Assembly: GCA_020633295.1 (NCBI GenBank) | Contig: JACKDW010000006.1 | Coordinates: forward strand, 372,001-436,000 | Length of the DNA stretch: 64,000 nt | Source of the DNA: Myxococcales bacterium | GTDB taxonomy: Bacteria > Myxococcota_A > Polyangia > Nannocystales > Nannocystaceae | Direction of reading: 5' to 3' | In this document: positions 34,830 to 48,700 of the stretch, one piece after another | Numbering within the stretch: position 1 is the stretch's first letter | Layout of the letters: the number at the start of each line of letters is the position of its first letter | Made by a program: the position numbers and the translations under genes | The notes under the pieces: model-generated | What the model was told of the DNA's origin: nothing | Databases searched by the model: none | What the model saw: the letters and a program-made list of their open reading frames with translations, nothing else

Positions 34830-36611
34830 TCACGGCGCGCTGCCCGGTGACGAGCCGCCCTGCGGATGCGCCTGCCACACACCTGGACGATCGCAGCCGA
34901 AGGCGATCGCGGGTGTGGGCGACGAGATCACGCTCTGCCCGTTCGCGGATAACTCCTCCTCGGGCGCGCGTCGCGTGTCGATCAACGTCCACGGTGCACC
35001 GGGCGCCATCGCGGCCCGCACGAGCGTGAGCGGCTCGCCGGCGTTCTTCAGCCCGCCGTCGGCGATCGACGAGTCGAGCGTCACGACCACCGCGTCGCTG
35101 GGCGGATCCGGGTCGGCCGGATCGCCCCACACGTAGCCGCTGCCGACCACCACCGTCCGCTGCCCCGGACGCGTGACAAAGCTCGGCAGCGCGTCTCCGG
35201 GCGTCGCGTCGGCCGGGAGCGCGCGCACCTCCGACCACGGGCGATCGACCACCCGCAGGTCCGAGATCGTCACCTCGTCACCGTGCTCGCGCACGTCGAG
35301 CAGCTCGATGAACTCCTGACCCGGCTCCGCGCCGGCCGGGTTCCCGAGCACCTCGGCGATCGTCAGCGGGACGCTGAGGTCCGCCGCGCCGAGGTCGAGC
35401 GCGACCGTCTCCTCGGCCGTGTTGCCCGCCAGGTCACGGACCGTCAGGGACAGCTCGAGGGTCTCCGCGTCGCCGAGGTCCTCGCCCGGAACTCGGGCCG
35501 CGAGCTCCAGCTCGCCGGACGCCAGGACCTCGACCTGCGCGCCCGACGCCCATGACATCGTGAACACGACGGGCTCGGCCGTGGACACGCGCGCGTGCAC
35601 ACACGGTCCCTGCAGCTCGACCGTCGCGCCGGCCAGCGACGGCGGCTCCTCATCGAGCTCCTCCGCCGCCGTGAACCACTCCTGGACCGCGGGCGGCGCG
35701 ACCGCGCGACCGAGGTGATCGCGCAGCGTCCCGCCGGCCACGCGATAGGTCATCAAGGGCTCGAGCGCGTGCTCGGGCCGCCAGGTCAGGCAGAACGCCG
35801 CCGGCCAGCCGTCGCAGCCGCGCGGCTCGATCAGCGCCACTCGCTGCCCGTCGACGCCCTCGAGCTCCACGGTCGCCGTGGCCTCGAGCGCCACCGGGCG
35901 CGCGAAGCTCGTCGTCACGCGCGCGAGGTTCGGCGGCACCCCTGCCCCGCCCGGCGCCGGCTCCACCAGGCGCGGCTCCGGGCCCGACGAGCCCTCGTGG
36001 GCCGTCACGAGGTCCCTTCGCCAGTGGCTCACGCGGCCGCTCGCGTCGACCAGGGGCGCGCCGCCGCGGTCCCGAACGCCGCCGAGGATCAGGCTGTAGC
36101 GCCAGCGCGGCGTCAAGGCCCGGGCCGGCTGCAGCCGCAGGCGCGTCGCCTCGCCGAGCTCCCCGTCCAGCAGCGTGACCTCCAGGGTCACTCGCGCCCC
36201 GTCCGGCGCGTACTCGCCGTCCAGGAGCGCCGCGAGGTCCGAGCTCGAAAGAGGATCCTCGAGGCAGCGGCCGCGCTCACACGATCCGCGCGCGCAGACC
36301 GGATCGCTGCGGCACTCGCCGACCTCCTCCCAGGGCACCAGCGCGAGCGCGCCGGGACCCAGGCTGGCCTCGTCCAGCGGCTCCGAGAGCTCCACCGTGA
36401 TCTGCGGCCGAACCTCGACCTCGACCGTCCGCGGCGACGGCAGCGACGACGCGACCACGCGCGGGCCGTCTACATCAGCCGTCGGCGCGCCCAGGCAGGA
36501 CGCCAGCGCGAGGCCGACGACCAGCGCGTACGCCTCGCGTCCGCGCGGCCGACCGGCGTGAAGCACGCGCGTGGAGACGGGCGCCGAGAGTCCGTGCATC
36601 ACGGTGTGCAT
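34830..36611 (-). CDS. Lipoprotein with Ig-like/SbsA-type repeats and lamin-tail-like C-terminus
   Basis: 593 residues. The signal ends at lipobox ALASCLGAP. The mature protein has Ig-like segments typical of bacterial SbsA-type adhesin repeats (VEVEVRPQITVELSEPLDEA, PNLARVTTSFARPVALEATA) and a small Cys-rich insert (CRSDPVCARGSCERGRC). Near the end, LTIAEVLGNPAGAEPGQEFI followed by ELLD resembles the lamin-tail-domain start found on extracellular proteins. It is probably a surface protein. It starts at 36611 or at ATG 36599, divergent from the lipoprotein at 36688. The stop is 53 bp before recD2, so it may share that transcript, although no functional link is obvious. Confidence 0.72.
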   Translation of the reverse strand: MHTVMHGLSAPVSTRVLHAGRPRGREAYALVVGLALASCLGAPTADVDGPRVVASSLPSPRTVEVEVRPQITVELSEPLDEASLGPGALALVPWEEVGECRSDPVCARGSCERGRCLEDPLSSSDLAALLDGEYAPDGARVTLEVTLLDGELGEATRLRLQPARALTPRWRYSLILGGVRDRGGAPLVDASGRVSHWRRDLVTAHEGSSGPEPRLVEPAPGGAGVPPNLARVTTSFARPVALEATATVELEGVDGQRVALIEPRGCDGWPAAFCLTWRPEHALEPLMTYRVAGGTLRDHLGRAVAPPAVQEWFTAAEELDEEPPSLAGATVELQGPCVHARVSTAEPVVFTMSWASGAQVEVLASGELELAARVPGEDLGDAETLELSLTVRDLAGNTAEETVALDLGAADLSVPLTIAEVLGNPAGAEPGQEFIELLDVREHGDEVTISDLRVVDRPWSEVRALPADATPGDALPSFVTRPGQRTVVVGSGYVWGDPADPDPPSDAVVVTLDSSIADGGLKNAGEPLTLVRAAMAPGAPWTLIDTRRAPEEELSANGQSVISSPTPAIAFGCDRPGVWQAHPQGGSSPGSAP

Positions 36612-36687
36612 CGGCCGTCGCGCTTCGGTGTTGCGCGCGCGCTCGCGTGGTTGAGCCGCTCGAGGATCCGTGCGAAGTTGCCACGCG

Positions 36688-38103
36688 ATGGTTCGCGCGC
36701 AGCAGGGTGAGCATCGCGCTCGCCGGGCGCTCGCCTTGACGCTGCTGACGATCCCGGCCTGCGTCGAGCCCTGGACGCCCAGCGCCTCGAGCGGACCAAT
36801 TGGTCAGGTAGCGTCGAGCGCCACCGACAGCGGCGCGACGCTCGACGACGGCGCGACCACAGGCGCGAGCGCGAGCCCGAGCGCCGGCGCGGGCTCGACC
36901 GCCGCGTCCACTGGCGGTGAGCCGGACGCCTCGACCACGGGCGCGAAGTTCGACGTCGGCCAGCAGCCCGACAGCCCGCCCGCGCCGGGCTGCCCCGGCG
37001 ATGGGCCCGACCTCATCTATAGCCACATCTGGATCGCCAACTCGCCGCTGGGCACGGTCTCGAAGATCGACACGCGCACGCGCGTCGAGCTCGCGCGCTA
37101 CGTCACCGCGCCCGACCACGCCGGCAACCCGTCGCGGACCTCGGTCAACCGCGCCGGCGACGTCGCCGTGGTCAACCGCGCCGGCGGCGTCGTCAAGATC
37201 GCCGGGCAGCTCTCGCGCTGCGTCGACCGCGACGGCGACGGCCTGCGGACGACCGCCACGAGCCCGACCGCGCTGCCCTGGGGCGACGACGAGTGCGTGC
37301 TCTGGTACACGCCGCTGCCCGTCGAGTCACGCCCGGCCGCGTGGACGCCGGGCGAGCTCGTCACGGCGCCGACGCCCGACGACGACGGCTGCAAGCTCGC
37401 GCTGCACGACGCGCGCCTGTGGACCTCGGCGCCTGTCGGTTCGGACATCCACGTGTACCTGCTCGACGGCGAGACCGGCGACGTCGAGGGGACCGCGGTG
37501 ATCCCCGGCATCGCCGGTCCGCTCGGCGTGTACGGCGGGGCCGTCAACGCGGCCGGCGACTTCTGGGGCGTCGTCTACCCGTACGGCCCGCTCGTCCGCG
37601 TCGCGCTCGCGGACCTCGCCCACGAGGTCATCGAGCTCGCGATCCCGAGCGCCTACGGCTTCACCGTCGACGCCCACGGGCGCCCGTGGGTCGGCGGCTT
37701 CGACGGCGCGCTGCAGCGGCTGCACCCGACCACGCACTCGTGGGTCACGGTCGACACCGGCGGGCTCTGGAGCCTGATGCGCGGCATGACCGAGGACCAG
37801 GACGGCGTGCTGTGGGTCGCCACGCTCGCGCCGCCCGGGCTGCTGATGGTCGACACGACCAGCGCCGAGGCGATCGCGCACCTCGGCGAGGCCGAGCTCC
37901 CCGGCGTCGACACGCCGACCGGCGCGAGCGTGGACGGCGAGGGGAAGATCTGGCTCGTCGACCAGCAGAAAGACGGCGGCGGCGCGTTCGTGTTCGATCC
38001 CGTGACCGCCGAGCTCGACTTCGTCGGGGGGCTCGACGCCCCCTACACGTACTCCGACATGACCGGCTGGGCGCTCGGCAACGTCGCGCCGCCGAGCGGC
38101 TGA
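36688..38103 (+). CDS. NHL/SMP30-type beta-propeller lipoprotein
   Basis: About 471 residues from ATG 36688 (MVRAQQGEHRARRALALTLL), with lipobox LTIPACVEP and a Ser/Thr/Gly/Ala-rich spacer of about 65 residues. The remainder is a propeller: SHIWIANSPLGTVSKIDTRT, RTSVNRAGDVAVVNRAGGVV, SAYGFTVDAHGRPWVGGFDG, MTEDQDGVLWVATLAPPGLL and ASVDGEGKIWLVDQQKDGG are blade repeats of the streptogramin-lyase/SMP30 kind. No catalytic residues can be named. It is divergent from the lipoprotein at 36611. Confidence 0.78.
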   Translation: MVRAQQGEHRARRALALTLLTIPACVEPWTPSASSGPIGQVASSATDSGATLDDGATTGASASPSAGAGSTAASTGGEPDASTTGAKFDVGQQPDSPPAPGCPGDGPDLIYSHIWIANSPLGTVSKIDTRTRVELARYVTAPDHAGNPSRTSVNRAGDVAVVNRAGGVVKIAGQLSRCVDRDGDGLRTTATSPTALPWGDDECVLWYTPLPVESRPAAWTPGELVTAPTPDDDGCKLALHDARLWTSAPVGSDIHVYLLDGETGDVEGTAVIPGIAGPLGVYGGAVNAAGDFWGVVYPYGPLVRVALADLAHEVIELAIPSAYGFTVDAHGRPWVGGFDGALQRLHPTTHSWVTVDTGGLWSLMRGMTEDQDGVLWVATLAPPGLLMVDTTSAEAIAHLGEAELPGVDTPTGASVDGEGKIWLVDQQKDGGGAFVFDPVTAELDFVGGLDAPYTYSDMTGWALGNVAPPSG

Positions 38104-38194
38104 GCGCGCGCGCGCACGCGCGTCGTCACGCGCCCGCGCGCCGAGGAACGACGCTCGGCGGCCGCGGCCGCCCGCGCGTGGCGTTCCGCCGCAC

Positions 38195-38220
38195 TTGAAC
38201 ACATGTCATTCAATACATGA
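38195..38220. promoter_or_regulatory. AT-rich promoter/operator-like patch upstream of the FIST gene
   Basis: In an otherwise very GC-rich intergenic stretch (38104-38279), TTGAA (38195-38199) and TTCAA (38209-38213) form an inverted repeat around CACATGTCA, followed by TACATGA. The composition and position suggest the promoter or operator of the FIST/histidine-kinase operon. No exact sigma consensus can be claimed. Confidence 0.3.
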
Positions 38221-38279
38221 ACAAAGATACGGTTTGAACCTCGGGCGACAACGCGCCCGCCCGGCGAGCGTCGGCCGCG

Positions 38280-41826
<3,547 letters not shown>

Positions 41827-42762
41827 CGCGCGCCGAGTAACATGTCTTTACAACCATCCGGTGACGCCGCGCGCGCCCCCGGGGCGCGCGACGTCGCGAA
41901 GGGCGAGGCGCGACGCGAGCGCACGAGCGCCGGCAGGTCACGGCGCGGTCGAGGTGCCGCCTGATCAACCGCCGTCCCTGCCCCCACACACGACAGCGGC
42001 GGGGCGCCGCCGACCCCGCGAGCGTCCTCGCGCCCGGCCCGTCGGGCCTCTACGCGGGCCAGGAGCGCGCTTCCTGCGGGGTGTGGAGAAACGCCACAGC
42101 CCGAATAAATCCAAACACTTACAAACGAGGACGCCCACTTCCGCGCCGACTCAGGGTTTCCCACAAGTTATCCACATGGAATCTACAGTGATCTGAAAAA
42201 CATAAATTTCTTTCCCACAAACCGCGGATTCCGCGCCACCAGACGCTCGTGACATGTCTTGAAAGACCTGACGAGTCGTACACCTTCGCGCGCGCGCCGG
42301 GCGTGGCCGCGCGCGTCGCCGCCGCTGTCTAAAAAGACATCTCGTCGCCGACGCGCGTCCCCGCGTCCTCGTGCACATACAACGAGTCACGCCGCGCGGG
42401 ACCTCGCGCGCGCGCGCGCCGTCAGCGGCGCGCGCGGCCCCAGCGCAGCCCGCGCGGCGCGCACGGCCAGCGCGCGACGACGAGCCATCGACGCACGCGC
42501 GCTGCGGGCCCGGCGTCTCGCGCGCGACGACGACGGATCACGACCCGCGCGCGCGCGGGCTCCCGCGTGATCGTGCGCCCGCGCGTGCCGGCGTCGCGGC
42601 CCCGGCTGCGCGCGCGCGGCTCGGATCTCGATCTGTCCATAAAGACTCCTGAAATCGAGCGCCCCGCTGAGCGCCTCGCGCGTTTTCGCGTTAGCCGCGA
42701 CGCTGCGGGCGCGCAGCGGAGATTTCGCCGGGATGCGATGGGCGATAGACTTCCTGTAAGGA
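41827..42762. other. Long non-coding region with AT-rich patches and DnaA-box-like 9-mers
   Basis: 936 bp without a credible gene; the open frames here are Arg/Ala-rich translations of CG-repeat sequence. Two patches are much more AT-rich than the rest, about 42098-42126 and 42166-42213. The first 100 bp contain a TAACATGTCTTTACAA segment, GACATGTC at 42251-42258 is an 8-bp palindrome, and AAAGACATCT lies near 42334. The right end (about 42637-42762) leads into the giant kinase gene and should contain its promoter. From about 42285 to 42600 the sequence is CG-dinucleotide-rich with no structure that I can assign. Confidence 0.6.
42082..42219. other. Cluster of DnaA-box-like 9-mers next to AT-rich DNA (candidate origin or DnaA-regulated site)
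   Basis: TTATCCACA at 42168-42176 matches the consensus DnaA box exactly. TTTCCCACA occurs at 42157-42165 and again at 42211-42219, and TGTGGAGAA (reverse TTCTCCACA) at 42082-42090; each differs from TTWTNCACA at one base. Between and beside them lie AT-rich tracts (ATAAATCCAAACACTTACAA, CTGAAAAACATAAATTTC) that could unwind. No dnaA, dnaN, gyrB, parAB or rep gene is nearby, so origin function is only a hypothesis. Confidence 0.4.
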
Positions 42763-45700
42763 ATGAGCCCGCCTCCTCCCGCTGCGGGCAGCGCCCCGCC
42801 CGAACGCCCGGAGCACCCGACGCAGATCGGCCACTTCTCCGTGCTCTACACGCTCGGCGAGGGCGGCATGGGCGTCGTCTACGCGGCGCGAGACAACAAG
42901 CTCGGACGCAAGGTCGCGATCAAGGTCGTCCACAAGGCGCCGGGCGAGGAGTCGCGCGGTCGCGCGCGCATGCTGCGGGAGGCGCAGGCGATGGCTCGCC
43001 TCTCGCACCCCAACGTCGTCCAGGTCTACGAGGTCGGCGAGCACGACGGCCAGGTCTACGTCGCCATGGAGTTCGTCAAGGGGCGGACGCTGCGCGACTG
43101 GCAGCGCGAGGCGACGCGCTCGTGGAAGGAGGTCCTCGAGCGCTACATCGAGGCGGCGCGCGGGCTCGCGGCGGCCCACAAGAAGGGCCTGGTGCACTGC
43201 GACTTCAAGCCGCACAACGTGCTCGTCGACGACGAGGAGGGCCGCGTGCGCGTCCTCGACTTCGGGCTCGCGCGCACGTACCACCAGCAGAGCGTCAACG
43301 TGAAGGCGCGCAAGGCCGCGGCGCTCGGCGCCCAGCGGGCCGGGCTCGAGACGCTCGAGACCTCCATGACCATGTCGGACATGGTCACCGGCACGCCCGC
43401 GTACATGTCCCCTGAGCAGTATCAGGGCAAGCGCGCGACCGCGTTCTCCGACCAGTTCAGCTTCTGCGTCGCGCTCTACGAGGGGCTCTACGGCGCGCGC
43501 CCGTTCTCGGGGCAGAACCCGGCCGCGCTCGCGTTCCAGGTCAGCGCGGGCGAGATCGAGGACCCCCCGCGCGACGCCAAGGTCCCGAGCTGGCTGCGCC
43601 GCGTGATCGTCCGCGGGCTCGCGCCCGATCCGGAGGAGCGCTGGCCGTCGATGGAGGCGCTGATGTCGGCGCTGCAGCGCGACGCCGGCGCGGCGCGGCG
43701 CTACCGGGTGCGCATCGAGGGCATCAACATCGAGCGCTTCAAGCTGCTCTCCTCGGCCGGCTACGTGCAGCTCAAGCCGTTCCGCGACGGGCAGGCGACG
43801 GTCATCTACGCCGGCGCGCGCGAGGAGGACCACCTGCCCGTGCTCGTCAAGCTGCTGCGCAACGAGGCGCCGACGCCGAGCGAGCTGGCGCGGATGCGAC
43901 GCGAGCGCGCGCTGCTCGAGCGCTTCGACGACCCGGGCGTGCTGCGCGTGGTCAAGCTCGAGCACCACGGCCGCGGGCTCGCGCTCGTGCTCGAGAACTT
44001 CAGCGCCGCGTCGCTGCGCCAGCGCATCGTCGAGACCGGCGGGCTCGCGATCGACGAGTTCCTGCGCTTCGCCACGCGGGCCGTCGACGCGCTCGCGGTC
44101 GTGCACGCCGAGGGCCTCGTGCACAAGGACATCAGCCCCGACCACATCCTGCTGCACCGCGCGAGCGGGCGCGTCGCGCTGATGGACTTCGACGTCGCCT
44201 CCGAGATCTCCGAGGAGGCGCCCTCGGTCGTCGACCCCGATCAGCTCGAGGGCACGCTCGCCTACATGGCGCCCGAGCAGACCGGGCGGATGAACCGCAA
44301 GGTCGACTACCGCAGCGACTACTACGCGCTCGGCGTGACCTTCTACGAGGCGCTGACGGGCCAGCTGCCCTTTGAGACCTCTCACCCGATGGAGCTGGTG
44401 CACGCCCACATCGCGCTCGCGCCCACGCCCCCGAGCGAGGTCTCCGCCAACGTCCCCGAGGCGCTCTCGCGCATCATCCTGCGGCTGATGTCCAAGACCG
44501 CGGAGGACCGCTACCAGAGCGCCGACGGGCTGCGCCTGGACCTCGAGCGCTGCGCCCGCGAGTGGGAGCGCCACGGCTGGATCGAGGACTTCCCGCCCGG
44601 CGAGCACGACACCTCCGACAACTTCCAGATCCCGCAGAAGCTCTACGGGCGCGAGCACAGCGTCAACCTGCTGATGGCGGCCTTCGAGCGCGCCGCCGGC
44701 GGCTCGACCGAGGTCATGCTGATCGCGGGCCCCTCGGGCATCGGCAAGTCCGCGGTGATCCGCGAGGTCCACAAGCCGATCGTCGCGCGCCGCGGCTACT
44801 TCATCTCCGGCAAGTCGGACCCGCTCAGCCGCGACGTCCCCTACACCGCGGTCATCCAGGCGTTCCAGGACCTGTTCCGTCAGCTCCTGCGCGAGTCCGA
44901 CGACTCGCTGCAGCGCTGGCGCGAGATGCTGCTCGACGCGCTCGGCGGCCAGGGGCACGTGCTGATCGACGTGCTGCCCGAGCTCGAGCTCGTCATCGGC
45001 GCGCAGCCGCCGGTCTCGCAGCTGCCGCCCACGGAGTCCGCCAACCGCTTCCGCACGCTGTTCCGCAAGCTCGTGCAGGTGTTCGCGCGCGACGAGCACC
45101 CGCTCGTGATGTTCCTCGACGACCTGCAGTGGAGCGACCTCGCCGCGCTCAAGCTGATCGAGCAGCTCGCGATCGACAACGAGCTCTCCGACCTGCTGAT
45201 CCTCGGCGCCTACCGCGATCACGAGGTCCCGCCCGATCACCTGCTCAACCAGATCGTGCGCGCGATCGAGGAGTCGGGCCGCGTCGTCGCGCGCCACACC
45301 CTGCAGCCGCTCGACCTCGACCACACCGCCGCGCTCGTCCGCGACACGCTGACGCCGAGCCCGCGCGACACGAGCGACCTGGTCCGCGTCATCCAGACCA
45401 AGACCGAGGGCAACCCCTTCTTCGTCCGCGTGCTGCTCAGCTCGCTGTACGAGCAGGGCGTGCTCCGCTTCGACCGCAGCGCGGGCGGCTGGAGCTGGGA
45501 CGACGCCGAGGTCGCGAGCGCGCGCATCAGCGACGACATCGTCGCGCTGATGAGCGCGCGCATCGGCGAGCTCGCGCCCGCGACCCGCAACGCGATCGAG
45601 CACGCCGCGTGCCTCGGCAACCGCTTCACGCTCGAGCTGCTCGCGATCATCACCGAGCAGGAGCCGCGGATCGTCGCGCGCGACCTGTGGGAGGCGCTCG

Positions 45701-48700
45701 AGCGCGGCCTCGTGCAGGCGCTCGGCGACTCGTACAAGTACGTCGGCGCGTCCTCCGAGGGCTCGTCGACCACGCTCACGCTCCCGCACGACATCGAGTA
45801 CCGCTTCGTCCACGACAAGGTGCAGCACGCCGCCTACTCGCGGCTCGAGGTCCGGCGGCGCCAGGAGATCCACCTCCGCGTCGGCCGCCTGCTGCTCGCG
45901 CGCGCCGAGTCCGAGGGCGAGGAGCTGGGCGAGCGGCTGTTCACGGTCACCGCCCACCTCGCCGCCGCCGCGCCGCTGATCACCGCGCCGGCCGAGCGCC
46001 TCAACCTCGCGCGCCTCAACCTCGCCGCGGGCCGGCGCGCCAAGCTCGCGATCGCGTACCGCTCGGCGGTCAGCCACCTGCGCAGCGGGATCGACCTGCT
46101 GCCCGACGAGGCCTGGCGCGACCAGTACGACCTGACCTTCGCGCTGCACCGCGAGCTGATGGAGTCCGAGTACCTCGGCGGCAACGTCGAGGCCGCGCTC
46201 GTGCTGTTTCAGCCGCTCGTCGCGCGCGCGCGCACCGACCTCGAGCGCGCGCAGATCTACGAGCTGAAGGTCTCGCTCGAGACCTACCGCAAGCAGAACT
46301 CGCTCGCGCTCTCCACCGCGTTCGAGGGCCTCGCGCAGCTCGGCGTCCACCTGCCGCAGACCGCGACCGTGCCGATCGTGCTCGTCGAGTTCCTGCGCGT
46401 GCAGCTCGCCCGCCGCTGGCGCGCCGCCGACGACCTCACCGACCTCCCAGAGCTCCACGAGCCGCGCAAGACGCTGCTGCAGCGCCTGCTGACGACCGCG
46501 GTGCCCGCGGCCTACTTCGTCGACACCAAGCTCGCCGCGCTGATCCTGCTCAAGAGCGCCCGGATCTCGCTGCGAGATGGCTACACGGACATGTCGGCCT
46601 TCGGCGTCGCCGGCTACGGCTTCGTGCTCTCCGGCGTGTTCGGGCGGCACGACGAGGCCTACGAGTTCGGCAAGCTCGCGCTGCGCCTCAACGAGCGGTT
46701 CAAGAACTCCTGGCTCGACGTCAAGCTCGACTTCCTCGTCGGGCTGTTCATCGCCAACTGGGTCGAGCCGTTCGCCGCCGCGCGCCGCCGGCTGCACCGC
46801 AGCTACCAGCAGGGCATCCAGCAGGGCGACCTCGCGTTCGCGCTCTACAGCGGCGTCATGTACATCAACGTCGCGCTCGTCGAGGGCCAGACGGTCGACC
46901 GGATCTACGGGCTCGCCGAGAGCATGGAGCCGACGGCGCAGCGCGCCGGCGAGATCGACGGCATCGCGATGCTCAGCTCGATCAAGCGCATGTGCATGGC
47001 GCTGCGCGGGCAGACGCTGCAGCCGACGCGCTTCGACACCGTCGACTGGGCCGAGGCCGACTTCGCCGCGGGCCTCGACGACAAGACGACGCCGCAGGCG
47101 ATGTTCTATTACAACCTGCACAAGCTGATCGCGCTGTACCTGTTCGGCGAGTTCGAGGCGGCGCGCGAGGTCAGCGGGCGGCTCGAGGCGCGGCTCGAGA
47201 CGGTGCTCGCGCAGCCGGCCAGCGCGGACTTCGTGTTCTACGACGCGCTCACGGCCGCGGCGCGCTACGGCGCGGCGTCCCGCAGCGAGCGCCGGCGGAT
47301 CCGCACCACGCTCGCGCGCGCGACCAAGAAGCTGCGCCGCTGGAGCGGCTTCTGCCCCAACAACTTCGCGGCGCGCCTGCTGATCGTCCGCGCCGAGCAG
47401 TCGCGCGTGCTCGGCCGCCGCGACGCGTTCATCCTCTATAACCAGGCGATCCAGACCGCGCGCACGCACGAGTCGATCATCTGCGAGGCGCTCGCGCTCG
47501 AGATGACCGCACGCTACGCGCTCACCGCGGGCTACGAGGTCGCGGTCGAGTCCTACGCGACCGCGGCCTGCGACGCCTACCGCCGCTGGGGCGCGCGCGC
47601 CAAGGTCGAGCAGCTCAGCCAGGAGTTCGGCGACCACTTCCCGATCTACGCGCTGCCGCCCGCGCCCGAGGAGCCCGAGGAGACGCAGTCGTCGTCCGCG
47701 ACCATGACCTCGACGGCGCAGGACCTCGACCGTGTCAGCCGCACCTTCCAGTCGATCGTCGACGACCTCAACCTCGACGGCCTGCTCACCAACATGACGC
47801 AGACGCTCACCGAGTTCACCGGGGCGCGGCACTGCGTCGTGCTGCTCGAGCGCGACGGCGCGCTGACGGTGGAGGCCGAGGGCGGGCTCCCGCCGATGTC
47901 GGTGCAGCTCGGCCGCGGGCGCGCGCCGTCAGACTCCACGCTGCTGTGCGCGGCGATCGTCAAGTACGTCGCGCGCACCCACGAGCCGGTGCTGCTGACC
48001 AACGCCGCCGAGAGCGGCGACTTCACGAGCGACCCCTACATCAAGAGCGGCGCCGTGCGCTCGGTGCTGTGCGCGCCCATGCTCCTGCGGCGCGACGATC
48101 TCGTCGGCGTGATCTACCTGGAGAACGGGCTCGCGCCGGACGTGTTCCGCCACGAGCACGTCGCCGCGCTCGCGCAGCTGCTGCCCCCGGTCGCGGTCGC
48201 GATCCGCACGGCGATGCGCGCCAATTCGTACCGGCGCTTCGTGCCCCACGCCGCGCTCGACCGGCTCGCCGAGCGGGTCAAGCGCGAGCTGCGTCCCGGC
48301 GATCACGTCAACATCGAGGGCACCGTGCAGGCGCTTTCGCTGCGGGGCACCGCCGCGATCGTCGGCGACGGGCGCGGCATGCGGAGCGCGCTCGCGCTGC
48401 TCAACCGCTTCTTCGACGCGGCCGCGATGATCGTCGAGCGACACGGCGGCTTCGTCGCCGAGCGCTCCAGCGACTCGCTGACCGCCTGCTACCCCGGGGG
48501 CTCAGGCCCCGCGCTGACCGCCGCGACCGAGCTGCTCGAGATCGGCCACGAGCTGTTCATGCACCGCGAGCACGCGAGCCGCTACGCCGGCGTCGACATC
48601 GGCATCGCGCTGCACGCTGGCCCCGTGACCGTCGGCGCCGTCGGCAGCGACCGCGAGCTCTCGCTCGTGATGCTCTCGCGCACGGTGACGATCGCGCGCG

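Noticed and set aside
34776..35238. A longer RecD2 starting at 35238
   Set aside because: The extra 154 codons overlap the upstream lipoprotein gene in another frame and are Arg-rich without a domain. ATG 34776 gives the usual RecD2 length.
42251..42258. GACATGTC palindrome and related ACATGT motifs (also near 38203 and 41841) as a LexA-like or other operator family
   Set aside because: Only an 8-bp palindrome with loosely similar copies, and no matching regulator. The match could be chance in AT-rich patches.
42691..47832. A 1713-codon open frame on the minus strand
   Set aside because: It lies antisense to the giant kinase gene, whose translated motifs are unmistakable. The minus frame gives Arg/Val/Glu/Leu-rich sequence with no motif and is a by-product of high GC codon use.
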